In this document: in pieces, positions 38,501 through 50,552 of the stretch | Numbering within the stretch: the first letter of the stretch is position 1 | Layout: every line of letters starts with the position of its first letter | Source of the DNA: Callaeas wilsoni | Lineage: Eukaryota > Chordata > Aves > Passeriformes > Callaeidae | NCBI GenBank assembly: GCA_013398955.1 | Contig: VWPU01010151.1 | Coordinates: 1-64,000, forward strand | Direction: 5' to 3' | DNA: 64,000 nt | Translations under genes and position numbers: made by a program | Notes under the pieces: model-generated | The model's input: only the letters and a program-made list of their open reading frames with translations | Told to the model about the DNA's origin: nothing | The model's database searches: none

Positions 38501-39564
38501 CAGTGGACATTTTAAGGCTATGCTGGAGCCTTTTGTATTTTTTTCCCCATCCTAGTCTGAAGCTCCGAAGGTGAGAGCTGAAGGAGAGAGGTTCTCCAGG
38601 AACTGCTGAAAGGCAGGTGGTAGCAGCAGCTTTTTGGGGAGTGAGTTGTTGCCAGCAGGATGAGGCAGGCTGAGCATTGCACCAAAGGGCTCTGGGGGTT
38701 CCAGCCCCACCAGCCTTTGCTATGTTCTTTAAGGTCCTCTTAGGGCTGTAACCCAGCGGCACCACTGCTCACGTGGCAGTGCTGTGATTTGGATGCTGGA
38801 CTTGAAGTACGGGCCACCAGCAGACAAAGCCCACCACAGGCCCATCACTCATGACCTACAAGATGAGGGAGTGTCCCAATCCAGTCTTTCCAGATTGCCA
38901 AGTACAAAATTCCCAGTTAGGCAAAGATTGTTTGAAGGCAGTGTGCAGCAAAATAAGTCATCTGTGGCTGCTGTCTCTGACAGGGAACGAGACAACAGCA
39001 TGCCAGGGAAGGACTATCTTACAGCTGCTGTTCTGAAGCAATAGCAGTGGCTTTCATTTTCCAACCCCTTTTGAGCCCTTCTCAACCCCACTGAAGCTGA
39101 AGGATTCACTCCAGCTCTGCTCAGTGGAAGAGAGTTGCTCAGCTTTTAAGTACAGCCCCCCTCTGCCCTCCATGACACAGCAAAGCCTTTGGCTCCTGGA
39201 GAGAGGTGTAGCTCCTATTGCTCCCTGACCAAAAACTCAGTCCTCACTGAACATGCTCCCAAGAAGACATGAGCAGCTGGAATACCATGTGAAGGGAAGA
39301 ACATCATTACTCTGGAAAACAAGGAGTCTAATGCCTGAAACTTGCCTGTGAGGAATGCAAAGATACAATGGCACCGATACAGAATCTGGGCAGTTTTCCC
39401 ATATCTTATATGGAGGTTAAGGAGACCTGGAGTTCCACCATTAGCTGCTGCTCTGTACAGACAACTACTGTGATACATCAGCTAGAGATGAAGAGTGATC
39501 AACAGGAAAATGCTCAGCTAAGGCTTGTTTTCTGGTATTTATACTTATGTATAAATAAATTCTG
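35531..39564. other. Intergenic DNA downstream of DACT2, no gene seen
   Basis: ORFs of 60-114 codons on both strands with no recognisable protein family. The segment 38460-38860 is GC-richer than its surroundings and could be a decayed repeat. A 9-bp-arm palindrome lies at 38114-38132, with a partial copy at 38191-38205. Confidence 0.55.
38114..38132. repeat. Palindrome with a nearby partial copy
   Basis: TAGGAGCAA, one base, then TTGCTCCTA: perfect 9-bp arms. TTAGGAGCAATTTGC recurs at 38191-38205, 59 bases further on. Confidence 0.75.
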
Positions 39565-39844
39565 ACAGAATGACAGAACGAGAGGACACAGTCTTAAGCT
39601 GTGCCAAGGGAAGTTTAGGTTAGATGTTAGAAAGAAATTCTTCACTGAAAGAGTGATTGCGCACTGGAATCATCTGTCCAGGGAGGTGGTGGAGTCACCG
39701 GCCTTGAACGTGTTTAAAAAAAGACTGGATATGGCACTCAGTGCCGTGGCTTAGTTGATGAGGAGGTGTTAGGTCATAGGCTGTTCTAGATAATCTTAGA
39801 GGTCCTTTCCAATCTAGTTCATTCTGTGATCCTGTGATTCTATG
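39565..39844 (+). mobile_element. 5'-truncated CR1 LINE, 3' end
   Basis: The segment has the standard CR1 3' region: CTTCACTGAAAGAGTGATTG, GGGAGGTGGTGGAGTCACC, GTTTAAAAAAAGACTGGATA, GGCACTCAGTGCC, and a tail of three 8-mers (ATTCTGTG, ATCCTGTG, ATTCTATG) at 39821-39844. CR1 is the dominant non-LTR retrotransposon of birds and reptiles. Only about 280 bases of the 3' end are present, which is usual for CR1 5' truncation, and no reverse transcriptase is encoded. Substitutions show it is not recent. Confidence 0.95.
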
Positions 39845-42800
39845 TTTGAAGCCATCACAGTATGCCTGCTTATATTGCAATGCAGAACATCATCAGAATA
39901 ACAGCTGAAATGAGAAGTCCAGCCTCCATTGATCCTATTAATTCCATGTGTTATCATGACAATAAAGCCTGGAGACTATTGTTCGCTAATATTGATTTTT
40001 TTTTTTTCCCCCAAGCATTCTAGTGTTTTTCCTGTCTCAGCATTTGTAACTAGGGGTGGAGGGCATCAAATTCACCCATGACACAGTTCCTCGGAAGTCA
40101 CTGGAGCTAGTCCACAGATTCATTTATCCTCCTCATGCTGTTCTGAAGATGTCAACAAATGGGATGATTGGCATGACAGATGGAAAATAAGGAGGATTTC
40201 AGACCTCATTTTCATTCTTGATGATGCTGCAGTCTGTGGAAGTAACTGTTTATGGCTGTCTTGGCTGGGGAGAATGCTGCTGCCATGTCATATCTGTGTT
40301 AGTGATGGATCAGGGAGATGGTTAGGGCTTTGCACAGTGATGGAATTTCATGTTTATTCTGGTTTTCAAAACACAAACTGAAAGAGTATCAGCAGTCTGC
40401 TGACCCTGTAAAGCTACAAATTAAGAGGAGAAAGACCACAGATCAAACTGACCAGGTGGGGTTAATCAGGCAATGTTGAACCCAAACGGTAGTCTTAGAA
40501 GCCCCAAGTGAAGAAGCTTAGTTCCAGCAGACTTGGGCAACTGAATGTGCTCACAATCTCTGTCAAACCACTCTGGATGCCTACTCTTCAGCCCAAGATG
40601 GATATGTCAGGCTAGCAAGTTGCTCTGAGGAAATATGCATTACTGCAAACCTTTACTCCTATATTTACATGCAATATTTTCTCTCCATTCCTAGTGTCCC
40701 AAAAGTGATTCTAAAAAGCTAAAGGTTCTAAGTCATGCAATGTGTTGTTATGTTTAATACCCTACCAAATTCTTCTACAATTTGCAAGGTGGAATGATAT
40801 GGATACATTGACTCTCTAGACAACAAGAACTATGCTTCAGCAGGAATCCAGAAATCAAACTTGCACCCTGTAAGACAAGCTGTAGCATCAACAATGAAGC
40901 TTTCCTTCAAGACCATCCTGGCCTGTCCTGACTGTAATGCCAAAACACAAATAAAATCTTACATCTTCTGAGACTATTACCTCATTCACTAATGAAAGCC
41001 AAAAACTTCAATTATGTAAAGAGTTTAACCACTGTTTGAATGTACAGAATTAGGCAGAAAATGCCAGTAGTATGGTTTTTTATGCATTTCCTCCTGTTTT
41101 CTACTTAACTTTCTCTAAAGAATACAATGAAGAGAACCAGAAGTTCATTTTCATGCTCTTCATTAGAAGGGTCATCTGACTTGGCACACAGAAGTGCAAG
41201 AGCAGAGACAGTTGCAGTCAGGATGAAAATTGGCTGTATCTTGAAAATGCAATGCAGAAAGCCACTTTTTAACCTATTTGATGGCAAGAAAGTGGAAGAA
41301 GTTAATGTCTAGGGCATACACAAAGTTTCCTACGCTGAGATCATTGGAGTTAAACAAATTCCTTATCTCAGATACAATTTATGGCTACATGAAGGGCTAC
41401 ATGAAGATAAATTATTCCCAAAGGGAAGATTTTTCTAATTCTATACTGTGTGCTCACTAAATATGTTGCTCAACATCCTTCTGTGCATAACTAAATCAGT
41501 ATCTGTTGTCTCCACAGTATTTCTATTCCACTGTGCATTAGTGGAAGAACAAGGTGCTTATCAACCACACTGTGACCTCTGACTGCTGAGAATTTCACCT
41601 TGGCATAGAACTCTCTATTCTTCATAAGGACTAAGGTTTATGAAGTTATTGCCTGAAATGGAAATTTGCCGTACATCTTCTTAGCATTAGATGTATATAT
41701 AGATATTTGGGAAGAGGCAGTTCATGGAATGGGTGGATATGATTATGTCCACAATTGGAATCAAAGCAGAAAGGGTTTTTAGACTACTTTGTGCCTTGTC
41801 ACTGACTCTGACTGTATTTTCCAAAGAAAAAAGGTCACAAAACTGAAGAGGTACTAAGAATGAGATTTTGGGGATTAAAATTAATACTGTGACCATTCCT
41901 CTTTTTTGTTTTAATCCCATCTGCTGAAGCTAATGAGTTTGGGGATAGTTCTATTAAATATGACTTTGGAGTGTGCTGGATTTGTGGGAAATAATTTGGT
42001 GATTTTTTTTTTGTTAAACTAAGATGTTCAGGAAAGCTTCCTCTGTGTTTACCTTATTTATACCTGAAATCTGAATCATCTGAAATGTACATTTGTCTAT
42101 CTGTTAGGAATTTCTGACCCTTTCTCTCTCTCTGTATTGAAAAAGTGGGTTTATTTTGCACATGTACAAATTACCTCTAATAAAATGGGTATGATTATAT
42201 AATGGCTTTTCTAGCTCTTCACGCTACATTTAGACTCTATGATTTTGATTATGTTTCATCTTGGGTCTCCTTTGTTGTCAGTGGGGCACTGAATTTGATA
42301 TAATACTAGTATGCCTACAACCACAGCTTTATAACCAGTATTTATAGTGCACAGCCTGCTTCTAGAAGGTCAAAGAAAGGTAACTATGAATAGTAAGCCT
42401 AATGCCAGCAGGCCTAACTACACTGTACCACGGTATGAACTTCCATTACAAATTTTTAGAAGGCCACAAATCAGAAAAGGCTGAAAACCCACATGTTGTC
42501 TCCTAGGTGCCTAAGATAAAGAGGACTTCAGAACAAATCTAAAAAAACAGAAATAGGAAGAATTCCAGGAGAGCTGAGATGAGAGGAAAACAATTTCACA
42601 GCCTGATGATAAGTTACTGCAAATCAAGGGGAAAAGCTCTCCACAGATCGTGTTAAATAAGTACAGAGGACTGACACAGGCTGCAAGATAGGCAGGGAGA
42701 GTGATAAAAAGGGACACTTTAAAGCTCTGTTATTATAGGATGGTTAATAATTTTCTAGCACTGTGGTTAGTATATAATCACAGCAACCTCCCACATTAAG

Positions 42801-43055
42801 TAACAGCGTGTGGTTTTCAGGAAGGTGTGTGTGCCACGGAAACGTGCCAGGGTTAGGAGCCAAGTATTCCAAATGTGTTTGCATCATCTGCAGCTGAAGG
42901 CATGCTGCCAAGCCCAGCTTTTGGTGTCAGCTGCCTGGTGGTCACCTTCCCTCTAGGCTGCTCCTGCACCCCATCCCCTCCACCCAGCCTTCATCACTTC
43001 CCTGGCGGCTGTGTCCTGTGCTTGCAGACAAGAAACTCCCTCCAGAGGAATTCAA
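39845..43055. other. Intergenic DNA, no gene seen
   Basis: Only short ORFs without family features. The stretch about 39900-40260 is rich in SOX-type (ATTGTT) and MEIS-type (TGACAG) motifs but no claim is made. A 12-bp perfect tandem duplication lies at 41383-41406. Confidence 0.5.
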
Positions 43056-43071
43056 TTTTTTTTTTTTTTTT
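43056..43071. repeat. Poly-T tract
   Basis: Sixteen T in a row; no retroposed gene is recognisable beside it. Confidence 0.8.
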
Positions 43072-44058
43072 GAAGAATCATCAGGTTATAAAATTTAACC
43101 TCAGAGCATGCAGAGAACTTTTAATGAGAAAATGTTTGGCCATCTCACCACAACTAGCCTGCAGAAATGTATTGTTATGGCTCATGCTCACCGGTGTGGA
43201 TGTCTCTGGGGTATGTAATTTGGGGATACTGGATGTTAACTCCCTAGAAAGCAAGGGAAGCTACTGCAGAGAAGGATACAGCTGAGACTAGAAATCAAAA
43301 CCTAAAAGGCAACAAACAGGTCCTCCACTGTCCCTTTTTTCAGGTGCAACCAAATACATCATGCAATGCAGCCACCACACATCTTGAGTCGAACACTTGG
43401 GACTGTGTAATGCAGGGGAGAATGACCCCACTTAACACACCATCCCTCAGTGTCCTCACTCACTACATCAGTTCAGCTCCTTGACATAGCTGTATGTACT
43501 CTTCACCTTTACTAACTGGAGGAATATCAAGCCCTTTGGGGTTGGTATGAGCTGAAAGCTCCACAGACAGCCATGAGAAAGAATAGAAACAAAACACATC
43601 TATTTTATACAAAATGTTCTCTATACCATTGCCTATAATTACATACTATAATTCAAGAACTAATTTTACCCACATTCCACTTCACACAATGCTTTCCCTG
43701 ACTGTTCTGAGATGGCCACCACAGGCTCAGAGGTAACAGTGTGCCATGTGGAACCAGGCTCTGTGCCCTTTGGTGTCTGTCTGTCCATCCCAACATGTGC
43801 TAAGAAGCAGAGACATGACCTGCAGTCTCCTTTGTGACAGCAAACTTTGCTTCATGAGCGGCCTCTCTCTAAATTTGACACTGCCCGATTGAGCCTAAAT
43901 TGCACTGAATAAAATCACTTTTTATAATAAAATTCAATGTGGTAATGTGGTTTGCAACAAAGGGCCACCGTTTGTATTTCTCTATGGATTCAGATCACAT
44001 CAGCTTTCCAGGTATAAGAAGGGCAAGACTGTATGCAGACTATAAAGGCTATACTTAC

Positions 44059-44086
44059 TATATATGTATATATATATGTATATATT
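44059..44086. repeat. (TA/TATG) microsatellite
   Basis: Alternating TA with interspersed G, 28 bases. Confidence 0.8.
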
Positions 44087-44755
44087 TACTGTGTATAGTG
44101 CAAGTATAAGGACTTATACAAGACTAAAAGGAAGGCAGCTAGGACAATTACTGTCTTCACTAGACATTTATTGCTAAGATCCACAGCAGGAATACAACAA
44201 ATAAAGTGTCTATTGTAATATATAATACAGTCATCGTATATTTGGCCTGGGTGGCTGCACAATGCCATGCCAGTTTTAATTGCTCTCGCTTACTCAAATG
44301 CCTGTAGAAAAAGCGTCTTGTTCCTGTAAAGCTAAAGGTCCGTCTTTGGGATACAAACTCTCCTATCTATGATTTTACTTGTCTTCCTTCAATAAAAAGC
44401 TGTGGATAATGATTGCTGTTTCCTTTGAATATTCTGCAGAGAAGTTAGAAAACTATGTTTAAAAAAGCAAACAGATCATTAAATCTTCCCCAAAACAAAC
44501 CTGGTTTTTAAAGAGGCTCAGAGCCAAAATTTTACACTCTGCATTTTACACTCGCCTCCAGCATTTCAGTAAGCATTTGTGAATTCAAGCCAGATCAAAC
44601 CAAATCTCTAGAAGAATATACTGCTTTTTCTAGGAAGAAAACTATAAAGTGAAGTTGTATGTTGCCAGGAATTTGCCTTCAATGGAATTTATTCCATTAT
44701 TTCATTAAAAGAGCTTTTTTTCTCTAAAAGTAACACTTTCCATGTTGTCATTCAG

Positions 44756-44780
44756 AAAAAAAAAAAAAACAAAAAAAAAA
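44756..44780. repeat. Poly-A tract
   Basis: Fourteen A, one C and ten A. It could be a retroposon tail, but I recognise no element upstream of it. Confidence 0.8.
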
Positions 44781-46123
44781 CCTTTATTGTATCATTTGTA
44801 GTTTGTGGCTTATAATATGCAGGAGGTCAGACTAAATCCTTCTATAATCCTTTTGAGCTTTAGTCCATGAACCTTTTTTTTAAATTCTGTTTCCTGTAAA
44901 GTATTTCCGTTTTAAGGGAAGAGCAATGCTTGGATAACAAAGCAGTTTTAAAAACTTCCCAGAAAGCTAGGGAAAGAAGTCTCTTCTAATGCCTTAAAGG
45001 CAAATAGCAATGGATTTAGGAAGGAATTTGTTACATCTGTCTAAAGGCATCTGAAATTTAGGAATCTGGGCTAAACCAGTCTCCTAGGCACCTCATATTG
45101 CCAGTAGAAAGTGAACAGCACTGACGCCAGCAAGGAAATTACCTCATTCCAAACAAGGTCTCCCAGACAGGTGGGCTGAATTGTTTTCGGGAAGGACTGA
45201 CTGTGACAAGCCAAAATCACTCAGTTCAGCAATACCTGACTTTTGAATAAGTAACATCAGATTAGAGAAATGTGATTTCTGAGAGTGTGGGTAGCTTCTC
45301 TTGATTATATATGGCTGTCACTGAGCTATCTAAGGAATTGCTAGAAGAAATGAAAGACGATTAGTATGTTTTGGGGGATTTTTATAAAGAAGTTTCTTTG
45401 GAGAGTGCTGGCAATGCTGGTAATAAGTTTCAGGGTAGGCACAGCATATAAATGTACAGATGATACAAGTAAGGGCAAGCCATAGCACGTGCACAGTATA
45501 GAGCTGTGATGTTGCTGTAAATTATGTCCAAATCCTAGATTAATCTAAGAATAAAGAAATAAAATAGGAATCTTTCAATCAAAAATTGTTACATTAAAAA
45601 AATCCCTTGGACCTGTGCTTATCTTACTTCTTCTACTTTCGCAGAGATGAGGAATCATTTTTTACTCCAGAAGACACTAAAGCTTGAACAGACTTGCAAA
45701 AACTCAGTAAGACTTAATAAAGTCTGGAAAGTTGCAGCATCTACTGTTTTAGACTTTAGCACGTAGTGCTGTGTCCCTCTTTCTTTGGGCATTTAGTTAC
45801 TGTTCTGCTCAATAATCTGTTTAAGAATCAAATAGGCCAGATTACCATTCCTGTGCACCTTATGCAGTCACTTAAATCAAATCAAAGGGAATTTGCACAT
45901 AATTGGTTTTCACAGGCTTTGAAAAGCTCAGCTGATTTTTAAAATGGATATTTGTCATATGACTTTACACTGTTCCAAAAGAAAAGGAATGAAAACTTAC
46001 ATTCTTTCCATAGGGGAAAGAAGAAGAAAAGAAAAAAAAAGTACAACAGACTTTTTCTGTGAATGACTGTTAAATACCAGACATCCTTTAATTCAGGGTA
46101 AAAGAAACAAAAAAAAAAAAATT

Positions 46124-46153
46124 CTCAGATTTTGTTTTTGTACAAAATCTGAG
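46124..46153. repeat. Perfect 12-bp inverted repeat (hairpin)
   Basis: CTCAGATTTTGT (46124-46135), a 6-base loop, and ACAAAATCTGAG (46142-46153). The flanks do not extend the pairing, so it is too short for a typical microRNA precursor. It follows a poly-A run at about 46109-46121. Confidence 0.85.
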
Positions 46154-47431
46154 GCATGACCAATGCTCAATTCTCCACTTATATAAAACTGTTCAGTGGA
46201 AAGAGAAAGTATGTCTTTGGTAGCCTGGATGTCTACTAGTCCCATATGTACTCTATCAACAGGAAAAGTACCTATTTTACAGGGACGTCCCCACAAGTAT
46301 GGCTATTCTAATTCCTTCACATAATTAATCTGTTTTCATACTGTTTGCAGTAGTCTGAATTACCATCAAGCCTCTGTAGATTTACCCAAACACACAGTTT
46401 CATGCAATGAACCCAGATCTCCCACCACAAACATCCATGTGAAAAGTGGACTCTAAGCATGAAGTACTGCATCTCATTTTATTTGCTGATACTAAATGTG
46501 TAAGTAACTAAATTTACAATGACCTTTACTCTGGCATGCATATATACTCAGTTTTTGAAGCCCTGTGATGTAATTTAGAGTAAAAACAAAAAAGCAAACC
46601 TTGAAGAAAAGAAGTTTAAAGCGGAGAAGCTTTTGGGCCCACAGACAGGGATTTTGCCAGCAGGATACTCCGTTGGGTGGGCTGAATAAAGGTAACAGGC
46701 ATTCTTTTTCCTTTAGTAAGAGGTGCACTTTCGTAACTTGTAGGGGAAATTGCTGAATAGTTTTGAGCGTTGCACTGCTGTGTTTGTTTCAGCTCTGGAA
46801 TGTAATTCGGATATTGTTCGAGAGTTTAAGAAAAAAATAACAACCAACTTCAGAGCAAGTTCCTGCGAGATCCATGAGCTCCTAGTGTACATATGAATGG
46901 GAAGGGACAATTTTCCTGCATGCCAGAGGAGAAGGGCAGCTTTTGATGGCAGGTCATTCAGCTATAGGGTGCCACAGGAATTAACTGTATCTTATGCAAG
47001 AGATAGCTTCCTCTGGTCTTAACTGAAAGCTCCCACCCAGGGGGTCTGGCAGGAATCTCAGTAGCATTTCTATTTTGTTCAGTAGTATTTGGCTGACCAG
47101 TTCAAATGCACCTGTTTTCATAGAAACTGTTCTCTTTGTTCAGTGTACATTCCAGCGCAGTGTTAAAAACCACCAAACATGGTCAAAAGGTCACTGCTTG
47201 TGTCTCAACACAGCTTGTGTTCCACTCTACAGACTGATTCAAAACCGCCGTTTCTCTTGCAAGTGCTGCAGAGCATCTAGATCGTAGTAAGGAAGTTGCA
47301 CATGCTTGCATGGGAATACTGGGGAGAAGCAGTTTTCCAATCAGCTTTGCCATTGCACCAGATGCAGAGTGCCTGGGATAACCAAACCTCAGCCCAGTCA
47401 GTAATTTACCGTCACACTATAATTATTCCCT

Positions 47432-47454
47432 CAGATGGCTTTTTTGGCCATCTG
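47432..47454. promoter_or_regulatory. Inverted pair of E-boxes
   Basis: CAGATGGC (47432-47439), seven bases, then GCCATCTG (47447-47454). Each arm holds a CAGATG-type E-box in the form favoured by several bHLH factors. Binding is inferred only from the motif. Confidence 0.3.
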
Positions 47455-49079
47455 TTGACAAAGCCCTCGCTCTTCTCCAGAAATTTCTCAGCTGGTGTGA
47501 TTTCATGCTGAGAGTCTGACAGATTTGTTTCCCCACATGCCCCCTTTCCCATGTCTGGACAAACCTACCTTTGGTTTAATTACAAGCTGTTGGATATGCC
47601 CGGCCTCTATCACAGTGCTCCATGAGGCACTGGTAGACTCTGTGTGGCTTTAATTGCATAGTCAGCAGGAGTGGGAGCAAGTCTTTCCTGTAGCCAATCA
47701 AGGTTTGGATGTGTTTTATCCCTCACTTCCTCTTCCCATGTTCTGCAGCTAAAAGAATTCCATAAGGCAATAGTCTTCACACCCAGCTCAGTGCTGAATG
47801 AGACAACAGAGTTTGAAAAGGCTGAAGTTAAAAGCAAAAGACCCAATAAAACAAATGACAGTAGCCAAACTGCTGTGCACAGAGATCCTGTATTTTCAGA
47901 GCTGCTTTGATAGCTCTGCCCTACCCAGAATTTCTCATGCACTATGAATGAGCCAGCTCCTGCTCTAAAAGATCTGTAGATCTCAGCCTCCCTTAGATGC
48001 TTGCTAAATTTTGGCATCCTCTACATTTCTCATACATTTCCCTGGCATCTGCCCAAGCTCTCCTGTGACGTGGTTGATAATGTGGGGCAGAGACCCCCCC
48101 CTTTTCCTTTTCGCCTGCATCTACTTCTGTCTTCATGGTTTTGCTTGTGGCTGGCACATTCCTACCATCACAGCCAGCATCCATGTAATAAAAATAATAA
48201 CAACAACAGGGATTTGATGAAGGGTGAAGAGGGGCTGTTAATGGAGTAAACAAACATAACAAGCTTAGATCCACCTTGCTGCTTCAGTAAAACTTGCCCT
48301 TTGCCAGCATAACAGTTCTGTATTTCATACTCACATTCCTGCTCTGCATTTGGTGTGAGGTTTATGTTCAAAAGAAAAAGGATCCAGCCACAGCCTGTTT
48401 GTAATAAGCTACTGAAAAGCTTCAGAAACTCCATTAATCTTTGGACCTTTGTCCCATGTCCCCAGTGTCCTGATGACTCATGCCTCACCTGTGGTATCTT
48501 GACTTGCTGTCACCCTCCCCCTACAGTGACGTCGAGGCCTGAAATATCCAATAGTCCCATTTTGACAAACTGAGGGGTAGAAAATCCCTTAAAATAAGTC
48601 TAAATCTCCAAGTGAGCACAGTCTACCTCTGCACTGTTGCTGAGGCCTGCTGTGTAAACACTACACAGCCCCACTCGAGCTGGGAAAGAAGGGTTGGGGC
48701 TTTTAATGAGTATCACAGCAATTCCTTCACCCAACGCTTTCCCTACTTTGCAGCGAGCTCATTGTATGTCTTCATGGCACAGAGTCTTTTCCAGTGCATA
48801 ATGGTATCCCTAAGTGGATGCCTGGTTGTTGTCCATAAATTAAGCGTCTTTTGTTTTTCTACCGGGAATCTTGGAGTGTTGCACTGATTGTCTGTTATCT
48901 GTCAAGGCATCAGTCAGCAACCCAGCAACTCTCTGCTGGAGACTGCCCTGCTTTTACAATTAGCAATAAAAAGCTTTTGTCACTGCACAATGATGCTTCT
49001 GAGTTCTGGTGCAGGGTTTTAGGAGGTTTTTCTTAATCAATAATAAGATAAAAAGCATACATGTTCTGTTTGCTTTAAC

Positions 49080-49620
49080 AGTGAACTGGAAAAGAAAATG
49101 TTTAACTCAAAGACGAAGAAACACTTCTACATGCTAGAGTAATTATACTGATGCATATGAATAAGTTTTCTCATTTCCTACATTTTTGTCCATTGCCTCA
49201 TCATCTCTATTAAATTTAAAGTGAAACATTTTGAAGTACACTTCTACAAGATACGTGAATAACTGAAATTTTAACTTACACTATAATTAAAAGAAACTTA
49301 ACCGGGACAAGATCAGCTTCCCTTCACTGTGTTATTTATACAAACAACTCTTTCAGAAAAAAATCAAGCACTTAAATAGACAAGCTGGATACAATTAGGG
49401 TCACTCAATCCTTCTTCTAAGCAATATTAAAGCCCACACATACTAATCATGTATCAGTCAGGGGACAGCAATGTTAATCCTAATTATGTATAGCTTATTT
49501 AAGTACATTAAAAATGCAATTTAGGGCTACATCTGTCAGGACAGTTCTAGGTACATTACTAGTTCATGTGCAGCATTAAGCCTTCTCATTTCTATCAGCT
49601 GTTGTCACAGGATCTTGTAT
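49080..49620. promoter_or_regulatory. Homeodomain-motif-rich candidate enhancer
   Basis: An AT-rich stretch with many TAAT/ATTA cores (for example GTAATTATAC near 49140, ATAATTAAAAG near 49284, CCTAATTATG near 49480), a MEIS-type CTGTCAG near 49534 and CAGCTG with TGTCACAG near 49600. It is about 14 kb downstream of DACT2. Motif-based guess without alignment. Confidence 0.2.
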
Positions 49621-50520
49621 GTGTCAAAATATAGGTTATGCAGACTGTAATTCTGTCTTTAAAGAGCCTCTTATTTTGTGAAGGCTTAAATTTGTATTGG
49701 ATGTCTGGGGCTGACGAGGATTTGACAGAGGGTAGTACACTTCATTTTCTTGTCGTCTCAATGCGTTATATTTGTGCCATGAAAAAAAGTGTGAGTGGAG
49801 TGTGTGTACTGGGGGCGTAAATAATGGGAAAAGATATGAAGAACAAGACTGAGCAGAAGTAACAGGAAAATTTCATGAAGATATTAATAGTATATTACAC
49901 CTGGTAAAAAAAGATAAATGGTAAGAAGGTGGGAAAGTGTAGAAGAGGAAATAGTTTTACCTAGAAAATGCTACATAATAGAACTTGTGAAAATTAAAAA
50001 ACTGTCACACTTTTTTTTTTTTACTTTTGTAATCACTTACCAAAAAAAAAAGATTTACATAAAACAATCCTTGAAAATATGGTTCAGGTTTGCATATCAT
50101 CTAGGAGACTGGTGTACTCATATAAACTCTACTGTCTGAGACCATTAAAAAAACCCATGGGACTACTGCACAGAAATATAGTTTATTGAGGAATTTAAAA
50201 AATGTTGTACATACAACCTACAAAGTTCTTTGAGACATCTGTCCCTTTTAATGGGTTCCAAATTCTATAAAAAATCTGTTGTATTCCATGTAATAGTAAT
50301 AGAAACTCAAGTGAGCAAAAAAAGTGTTAGAATGCACTGTAGTTATTCAAATATAAAACACTCTGTCAGGATTATGATGAGTTTCCAACAAATGCAGCAG
50401 CTGCAGTTTTTAAATCAGCTTGACAGGAAAAAAGCCTTTATTAAACATGGAAAACCTCCTCTAGATAATATACTGCCCATTCTGGGCCAGAGCCATCACT
50501 CATTTTTAGCTTAGAACAGT

Positions 50521-50552
50521 TATATGTACATATATACACATACACATATATA
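50521..50552. repeat. TA/CA microsatellite
   Basis: Mixed TATATG, TATACACA and CACATATA units. Confidence 0.75.

Larger units (their letters stand above)
44781..50520. other. Intergenic DNA, no gene seen
   Basis: ORFs up to 135 codons (minus strand 47610-48017) have no recognisable features. It contains the 12-bp-arm hairpin at 46124-46153, the paired E-box inverted repeat at 47432-47454 and the homeodomain-rich stretch 49080-49620, listed separately. No FRMD1-like FERM domain exon was noticed. Confidence 0.5.

Noticed and set aside
41383..41406. 12-bp perfect tandem duplication (GGCTACATGAAG twice)
   Set aside because: Too short to mean more than replication slippage.
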